A stretch of 64,000 bases of DNA, from NCBI GenBank assembly GCA_018136815.1, contig CM030935.1:905024-969023 (forward strand). The letters are read 5' to 3'. Origin of the DNA: Isochrysis galbana (taxonomy: Eukaryota; Haptophyta; Isochrysidales; Isochrysidaceae). The position numbers and the translations under genes were made by a program. This document shows, piece after piece, positions 58,556-64,000 of this stretch; position 1 is the stretch's first letter, and each line of letters starts with the position of its first letter. The notes beneath the pieces were generated by a model. That model was given only the letters and a program-made list of their open reading frames with translations. It was not told the origin of the DNA and did not search any database.

Positions 58556-58957
58556 CTACAACCGACTTACTACCGACCACTTCGAAACGTTAGAGGAGGA
58601 CACACGCGGCGAAGAGGGCAAGTTCAAGCAGTCTTCACCGCAGGCATCCGACTGCGAGAAGAGGACATCGGCCCTGCCACCACTACGTCGCAAGCGGTCG
58701 AGCTCAGCACGATTGCCCAAGAACCATTTGCTGTGCTCAAGCATCGCCGTCTTGAATTGGCGTACTCGTACGTCATCACGCTGACTCAGTGCGTCCCGAA
58801 AGCCCAGGCGATTGGCTTGGCAGGTGGCGCACTCCTTGAAGGTCCGATTCTTGGCGCGCATCCTCAGCCGGAAGGGCTTCGCGTCATTATCACAAGGAGG
58901 CCGCAGCGCGGCCCCTTGTGGCTTGAGGATGAGAGCGCGGCGCGCCGCGCCGCGCAT
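58556..58957 (-). pseudogene. Transposon-derived protein fragment with CxxC motif
   Basis: The minus frame reads RLRMRAKNRTFKECATCQAN, then an Arg-rich helix (VRQFKTAMLEHSKWFLGNRA) and VLFSQSDACGEDCLNLP. The layout 'F.KC..C... / H......R' followed by a short beta/acidic segment is like the N-terminal region of integrase-like proteins that are very common in protist genomes (the kind annotated as DUF7869). The frame ends soon after and has no clear catalytic core here. The assignment is by pattern memory and weak. Confidence 0.35.
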
Positions 58958-59330
58958 CCTGTTACTTCATCACAAGAAAAGATACCAAAGGGGGCCACTG
59001 AACGCACAGGGCACACTAACAGTATCGCTCACAAATCAAACGCACACACGGGGGGATTGCGTGGGAGACTCACACAAGCGAACAAGGAGAGAAGGGGAGA
59101 GATCACGGCTCGACTCATGCGGCCCTCTCCACCTCCTCATCCCAATATAAGTTCTAGGGTGCACACCACGCAAAACCATCCGTGACAGTCATGTCCATAC
59201 GTGCTCTGCGCGTGCGGGTCAGTGGTGTCACCGAACCTGCACTGGATTCGTGCGTTGTGGAGCCCGCCGGCCTCGTATGTGCACATGAGCTCGGCCGGCT
59301 GCGCGGGACTGTGTTAGCCGGGTGGCGGGC
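58958..59330. other. Intergenic; no gene seen
   Basis: Short frames without motifs between the transposon-derived fragment and the 3' end of the minus-strand 110-residue frame. Confidence 0.4.
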
Positions 59331-59663
59331 TCATACCTGAGCTAACTGTGCGAGAGCTAGCTTCTTCCCATTGTCCCAGGTCGAATAGCAACCTGCCTCC
59401 TGCCCCAGCATGTCGCACTCGAGGACATACTCGAGACGGTAGACCGAGTTCCATGTGCACACGTCTGCAACGATCACACCTGGTTCGTTGGGCATGAAAT
59501 CGAAGTACAACAGGCGCTCAAGCCACCAGCTGCACGCATGCGTGACCGCGGTCAGGCGATCCTCTCGTGGGCGCCGTCGGGGCAACCAAGCGATTGCGCG
59601 CCTCCATCTGCCCTGCTCATGGCCGCCCCCCCAAAAACGTGCGTAGAGGGTGCCTCCTCTCAT
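59331..59663 (-). CDS. Small hypothetical protein, 110 residues
   Basis: ATG at 59663 to stop 59331. The C-terminal 75 residues look like genuine protein: ACSWWLERLLYFDFMPNEPG, VIVADVCTWNSVYRLEYVLE, CDMLGQEAGCYSTWDNGKKL. The start is divergent from the OTU gene with about 110 bases between the two ATGs. The same frame continues open upstream on the minus strand opposite the OTU gene, which is probably accidental. No family recognised. It could be the last exon of a longer gene. Confidence 0.4.
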   Translation of the reverse strand: MRGGTLYARFWGGGHEQGRWRRAIAWLPRRRPREDRLTAVTHACSWWLERLLYFDFMPNEPGVIVADVCTWNSVYRLEYVLECDMLGQEAGCYSTWDNGKKLALAQLAQV

Positions 59664-59772
59664 TGCCGTAACCCCCGCGGCCGATGACGCCGTGCAACAG
59701 TCGCACGGGAAAAGAAGGAAGTTGGACGCCGGTGCCGACCGGGTTTTGGCACCGACGCCCGCGGCAGCGCCA

Positions 59773-60618
59773 ATGCCGGCCGCTATGTGCACGACAGCGG
59801 AGTGTACGGGCTCAGCGAAACGGCTCCTTCTCTTAGGCAAAGCGCCGCGTATGGCCGCCCCGCCAGCGGCAAACGAGTCGCAAAAAAAGAGGAACAAGGC
59901 GGGCATTGCAGCGGTGCCTGCGAGGCGCTGCGCTACGAGGACCTGTCCGGAGCCAGACGAGGCTTTGGCGCAGTCCATGGCTACGTCGAAGGCGGCGATG
60001 GTGCAGCTCGAGCAGCGCATCAACATTGTAGGCAGGTTGTCAAGACAAATCACCGGCGCCTTAGGGATTGCCACCACAGATGTCCCAGCTGATGGGGATT
60101 GCTTCTTCCACAGCTTGGCACACTTCGATGAGCTCAGACAAGCTGCTACCCTGCGGCATATGGTGGCGAGGTACGCCGCATCTGACGAGGGCCACACGCG
60201 TATGGCGGCAGTCATAGGCGAGGACGCACGACAAGTGGTGCAGGACCTCGAACGGCGAGGACGGCCTGCGGATATGGCAATCGCTCCCTTCCTTGCACAT
60301 GTTGTGCTTGGCCGTCCCGTCATCCTAATTTTGATGGCCTACAGCGAAGGCAGCGGCATGGGCACCTTGAGGTGTGTGCCTTTCTTGGGCGACGACGAGT
60401 GTGCCCAAAAACGGCACGTGTGGGTGCTTGCGCTGCCGCAGCCCGACGGACTCAGACCTCTTGGTCCTGATTGCATGTTCCACTGCGTGCCCATTACACA
60501 GCATCCCGGCGATTTGAGTTGGGAAGACCTGCGAGCTTGGTGGGTGGAGAGAGCTGAGCGGGTAGTTTCAGCCACAAGTAATGTCATACAGGCCACCCGC
60601 TCCCTGTCAATTTGTTGA
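59773..60618 (+). CDS. OTU-type cysteine protease
   Basis: Frame to TGA 60618; ATG 59773 is the first ATG (an in-frame GTG at 59650 lies upstream). 281 residues. N-terminal 90 are basic and low-complexity. The OTU core starts TTDVPADGDCFFHSLAHF with catalytic Asp/Cys (Cys about residue 110), continues LRHMVARYAASDEG, a long helix and VVLGRPVILILM, and has a His at about 237 in DCMFHCVPI, fitting the catalytic His strand. Known: OTU proteins are deubiquitinases; many in protists are carried by transposons. Nothing transposon-like adjoins this one. The ubiquitin specificity is unknown. Length and order fit an OTU domain of about 140 residues. Confidence 0.8.
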   Translation: MPAAMCTTAECTGSAKRLLLLGKAPRMAAPPAANESQKKRNKAGIAAVPARRCATRTCPEPDEALAQSMATSKAAMVQLEQRINIVGRLSRQITGALGIATTDVPADGDCFFHSLAHFDELRQAATLRHMVARYAASDEGHTRMAAVIGEDARQVVQDLERRGRPADMAIAPFLAHVVLGRPVILILMAYSEGSGMGTLRCVPFLGDDECAQKRHVWVLALPQPDGLRPLGPDCMFHCVPITQHPGDLSWEDLRAWWVERAERVVSATSNVIQATRSLSIC

Positions 60619-61544
60619 GTGTGGAAGGTCGTTGTCACCGACGTGCGCACGTGAAAATTTGAAGAGTTCTTGAAGAAAGCGACCGCCCTTGCTGCTAAAA
60701 GGCGCCCCACGAAGGGCTGAGGACAACATCTTATATGCCCTCACTATCCACTTCCTTCCCTCCCCCTTCATTCACATCCCCTTGGGCCTTCTTCGGCTTC
60801 TTGAGGGGGTGCAGCTGTGCTGCTAGCCCAATGGGCGGCGGTTTCCGGGTGTCGAATGTGTTAGCTTAGAGTGTTGGTGTTGGGGTGTCGGGCGACGCCC
60901 TTCTTCTTCCTTGTGTTGGATGGTACAATCGGAGTTTTACACCTAGCGTAGCAGCTGACATTGCCATCGCTCAGCAGCCCCACCCAGCGCCCTTTGTTTC
61001 ACGTACATACATGAGGGAGGGGCCGGCCAGCCCGCCCGCGCGCGCCGGAGCGCGAAAGCGAAGTCACTCAGCCTCGGCCATCCTTTGCTGCTTGGCTAGG
61101 GTGTCTGTCCGCGTTAGTTGACGTTGCTTCATTGTGATCGTTTGAAGTCTAGCGGTGTAAGTAAGTAAGCGTGCGCGCGCCGCCGCCGCGTACGTCGTGT
61201 TGTTGTTGTAGTTGGGCCCCAAAACAAAGGTCGGTCGTGAAGCGTGAAGCGTGGCGATGTGTGCTTGTCGAGTTGTATGTAGTGCGCCTACAAACATACG
61301 ATTTCAAGAAGGAAGAAGGCGCGCGCCCCAACCCCAAGGAAGAGAGAGGGGGTTCCCGCTTCTCCCTAACCAAAGGTACCCCCCCGGGGACCGGCAACGG
61401 AATGGACGAAACAACCACACACAACACACCAAACGGAGGTACGCATAAAAAACAAAGATGGCGATTACTTCATACATACTGCGCCTGGGAGGGAACGTAC
61501 GTAGTACGAAGCCGAACTATCATATCTAGGTACCCTATTATTAT
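60619..61544. other. Intergenic; no gene seen
   Basis: GC-rich, with frames in several phases but no motifs or credible exon chain. CGCGCGCCGCCGCCGCG at 61172 and TTGTTGTTG near 61200 are short simple repeats. Confidence 0.4.
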
Positions 61545-61740
61545 TATGAGAGACCAAGTCAACGGCGCACCCCGGACCTGAACGACAACCCACCGGCAAG
61601 ATGGGTGGGTGGGGCGACGGATACAAGGGAAGGGGAACAAAATATTAGAATTCCCGCTGCCAGAAGAATACACCATAGACGGAGAAGCAAGCGCGCCTCT
61701 CGACAAAACGGAAGTACACCACATGCCCGATCTCTCCTGC
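61545..61740 (+). pseudogene. LINE ORF2 relic (C-terminal region)
   Basis: Reads NPPARWVGGWGDGYKGRGTK and, after a frame change, FPLPEEYTIDGEASAPLDKT; the LINE at 46.2 kb has HPPARWEGGLKGPKYAEYPL and ADEYTMDGKKHLDLTT at the same spacing. A fragment of about 200 bases with no flanking LINE sequence visible. Confidence 0.6.
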
Positions 61741-62963
61741 TAGCTACCCACCCCCCACCACCTTGGCCTCTTGGCCTCTTCACATGCACCTGCCAACTCC
61801 TGCTCTCTGTTTGTTTGCGCTGCCCTCTCCTTTGCGCGCGCGCCACGCGCTGCACGCTGGACACCCCCCAGTAAGTATAAGTATAACAATAGCGATACTA
61901 GAAGTTGTAATAGGGGTGTGAGCTGATGTGCAAGTACTGATGTAAGTACTGATGTAAGTGTCGTAAGCTCAAAACCACCGTAAGCTTACGGACTGACAGC
62001 CCAACTAGGATTCGGCGGGGGAACCCACCCGCGGGGGGGAATTCGGCGGGGGAACCCGCCCGCGGGCGGAACAAGGGCGGAGACGAGAGCGGACGGGAAG
62101 GGCACGGAGGGCGCTCGAGCGGTGGCACAGAGCGTTCGGAAGACACAGTGAGGGAAAACGTCACGCGCGGGGGGGGGGGGGGGGGACGCGCGGGAAACTA
62201 ATAGACGGAAAGGGGGTCGGGAACTCAAGGAAGCACTCGGGGAATGGGCGGGAAGGGAGAGAGGGGAGAGGGCTTCCGTGGGCGGAGTCGACGGGACGGC
62301 GCGGGGGGAGGGAACCAGGGTGCGGCGACAGAGAGGGGTCGCGTGGGGAGACCTAGCCGGGAGCGTACGAGATGGGTAAGTGTACAAGGGGCCTCCTTTA
62401 CCCGCAACACATCTCCTTTCCTTACCCCATCGTTCCTTTGTTTTCGTTTTCGGTTTCCGGGGTCCGACCCATGTAGGTGCACTTACCATGGACCCCGACC
62501 CCGATTTTGGTGCGACATATACAGATGGTATACTTGTTTCTTGTCATGGGTGACCATGACCCCTCTTCTTTCGTCACCACTTTGGTGCGGTCTTGGTTCC
62601 GCTGCAGGAATAGGAATAGGAATCCTTGGTTCTCGACTCTCGACGGCCTTGGCCAGCGTGTTGATGGTGATAAAAATCTTGAAAGAAGTTGACTATGTAC
62701 TATGACCGTTTTTTTTACCGTCTGAAGGTTTCCGTTAGTTGACTTGGTTCAAACGTCGAACGGTCAAACGTTTGCTTTGAGTTCGCGTTCGACTATTTCC
62801 CCCCACCTACTTTACTTGTAATTACAAATTTTCCTCGCCCTTAGGCCGGGCGGACCACGTGTATTACAAGATTATAAGCCTTGATACATAAAAGAAGAGG
62901 AAGTAGAAGAGGAGTGCTCGAACATGTCACTCTTCACGGGACCCCTTCCTTGTACTTTACAAT
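61741..62963. other. Intergenic; no gene seen
   Basis: Contains CAAGTACTGATGTAAGTACTGATG tandem bits near 61930, a repeated GGATTCGGCGGGGGAACCCRCCCGCGGG block (62008-62070), a G run at 62169-62186 and the string TTCGGTTTCCGGGGTCCG (62448), also found in part at 13798 (GGTTTCCGGGGTCCGGCCA). No coding frame can be supported. Confidence 0.4.
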
Positions 62964-63720
62964 ATGGCTGCTGCGCGGGTCGCGGGAAACCTCTCCCTCG
63001 CTCGGCCAATGCTGCCCGATGGGTCCGCGGGCTCACTGGCGGGATTTGTAGGCCAGCGCGTGAGCGTGAGACTGGTGGACGGCAGGTGCTACAGCGGGTT
63101 GCTTCATACCGTCGACCCAGAGACGGGCAACGCCATCGTCCTCCGTCGGAACCCTGTGAGGCCGCCATCTGCGTGTCAACTCAAAGGATGCCTTCACCTG
63201 CTGATGCATGCATGCCATCCAACCGCCACGTAGGAGCGCCCTGAGGACTCGGTGCTGCCAGTCGCAATCCTTTCGCACGCCATACAAGGTGGGCGCACCC
63301 CGATGTCGAAATCATTATTCGCTGCTGCTATCACTGTCACCGTTGGCCGTGTGAGTTTTCAACTGCGTTGGCAAACCCCATAGACGCACTCACCCATGCA
63401 TGCAGGTTTCACATGTGAGGAGAGTTGCTCCCCTTGTGAAGATATTGCAGCCAGCAGCGTAATACCTGCCTCTCGACATTCGACTGCCGGGTCGAGACCA
63501 AATGAGCCCACGACGAGAATGCATGCGATCTGCGAGGCTCTATCTAGGTGCGTGCATGACATACGACTTTGACGTGTCGTCACTTGTCACTGTTTGCTGC
63601 ATCCTGACATTGCCGCTCCGTCAAAGTAGGCGACGAATCCCGTTCGAGCTTCGGCGTCAGCCTGGGCAAGCCTGCGTCGATGACGAAATCGTGGTGCGCC
63701 CTGATGCTCTGGGCAGTTGA
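62964..63720 (+). CDS. LSm-domain protein, Gemin6-like, four exons
   Basis: Proposed CDS: 62964-63155, 63234-63288, 63406-63547 and 63630-63720; 480 bases, 159 residues, all introns GT-AG (78, 117, 82 bp). Exon 1 carries an Sm fold start: GFVGQRVSVRLVDGRCYSGL then LHTVDPETGNAIVLRR. Exon 2 gives the end of the fold, EDSVLPVAILSHAIQ, matching the Gemin6 pattern (SVTGIMGHAVQ). The last exon reads RRRIPFELRRQPGQACVDDE and IVVRPDALGS, like the C-terminal domain of Gemin6. Human Gemin6 has 167 residues. Known role: part of the SMN complex that loads Sm rings on spliceosomal snRNAs. The last acceptor is ambiguous (AAAG/TAG/G, one extra Ser). Start: first ATG (ATGGCTGCTGCG). Another LSm family remains possible. 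Confidence 0.6.
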
Positions 63721-64000
63721 CGCATTGGTTGATGCTATTTGTTTGTCTCCTGGGAGCCCACATTTTGAAAGCCTTGTTTTTAGCAGCTTAACGTCCACCC
63801 ACGTAGGTCTTGGGGTGTCTGGTATGTACCAGCCCGTATACAGCGCTCAATGTCCGCTGCGAGAATGAGCTCGTCCTGGGGAAGTTTAGAGAATTGATGG
63901 ATAGCTTAGTCTTGCTGGCACGGTAGGGTGTTGCGTTTAGGAAGAAGAGGCCTGTGATCCGCCACACGCCACACGCTGAGCATGGGCTCATCAAGCAACG
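63721..64000. other. Window end; no gene seen
   Basis: 280 bases downstream of the LSm gene with only short frames. No terminator or repeat stands out. Confidence 0.4.

Noticed and set aside
58440-58784. 114-codon plus frame
   Set aside because: Overlaps the minus frame with the CxxC motif, which has the better protein character; the plus frame is Ser/Thr/Gln-rich without motifs.
59664-60323. Long minus-strand frame opposite the OTU gene
   Set aside because: It mirrors the OTU coding DNA; low-complexity Ser/Cys/Ala composition without motifs. Only its left end (59331-59663) looks protein-like.

Overview
This window is nuclear DNA of a GC-rich, intron-bearing unicellular eukaryote. Spliceosomal GT-AG introns of about 100-230 bp can be read directly in four genes. 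An eukaryotic NatC subunit, a cyclin and an LSm protein are present. The algal-type sulfotransferase, the receptor with an LSHxWxxGQDQ-type TIR domain and the very GC-rich third positions point to a marine protist alga, perhaps a haptophyte. That placement is inference; nothing in the window proves it. About half the DNA is mobile elements and their wreckage, and long (CT)n and poly-G/C tracts are common, several beside start codons.

Layout. 1-1.2 kb: 5' part of a NatC auxiliary subunit gene (NAA35/MAK10), running off the left edge. 1.4-5.6 kb: copia LTR relic, two copies of a GC-rich dispersed repeat, a LINE ORF1 relic. 5.6-7.6 kb: four-exon sulfotransferase. 8-9 kb: copia RNase H relic and an 82-bp tandem duplication. 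9.4-12.4 kb: receptor with a periplasmic-binding ectodomain, one membrane helix and a TIR domain. 13.7-19.2 kb: a nest of elements in which a minus-strand LINE is interrupted by minisatellites, a tRNA-like sequence and an LTR. 20.8-25.4 kb: a 1534-residue fusion enzyme (serine hydrolase, AMP-ligase, membrane acyltransferase-3, carrier domain). 25.8-31 kb: LINE relic and a truncated copia element. 31.3-32.4 kb: an uncharacterised gene. 33.4-48.2 kb: LINE mosaic, then a Ty3/chromovirus element whose polyprotein carries a phage-like cytosine methyltransferase domain and whose chromodomain lies behind an in-frame TGA; its downstream LTR is split by a LINE with a clean 17-bp target duplication. 49.3-51.3 kb: seven-exon SAM-domain cyclin. 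52.7-54.6 kb: DNA element with terminal inverted repeats of about 240 bp and an unrecognised cargo ORF. 55.5-56.8 kb: two-exon HARBI1-like transposase gene. 57.3-60.6 kb: small uncharacterised genes and an OTU-type protease. 63-63.7 kb: four-exon LSm/Gemin6-like gene.

The cellular genes do not form a pathway; they look like independent host genes stranded between transposon nests. Exon structures were assembled by eye from GT/AG sites, reading frame and family similarity; no alignment or transcript was available.
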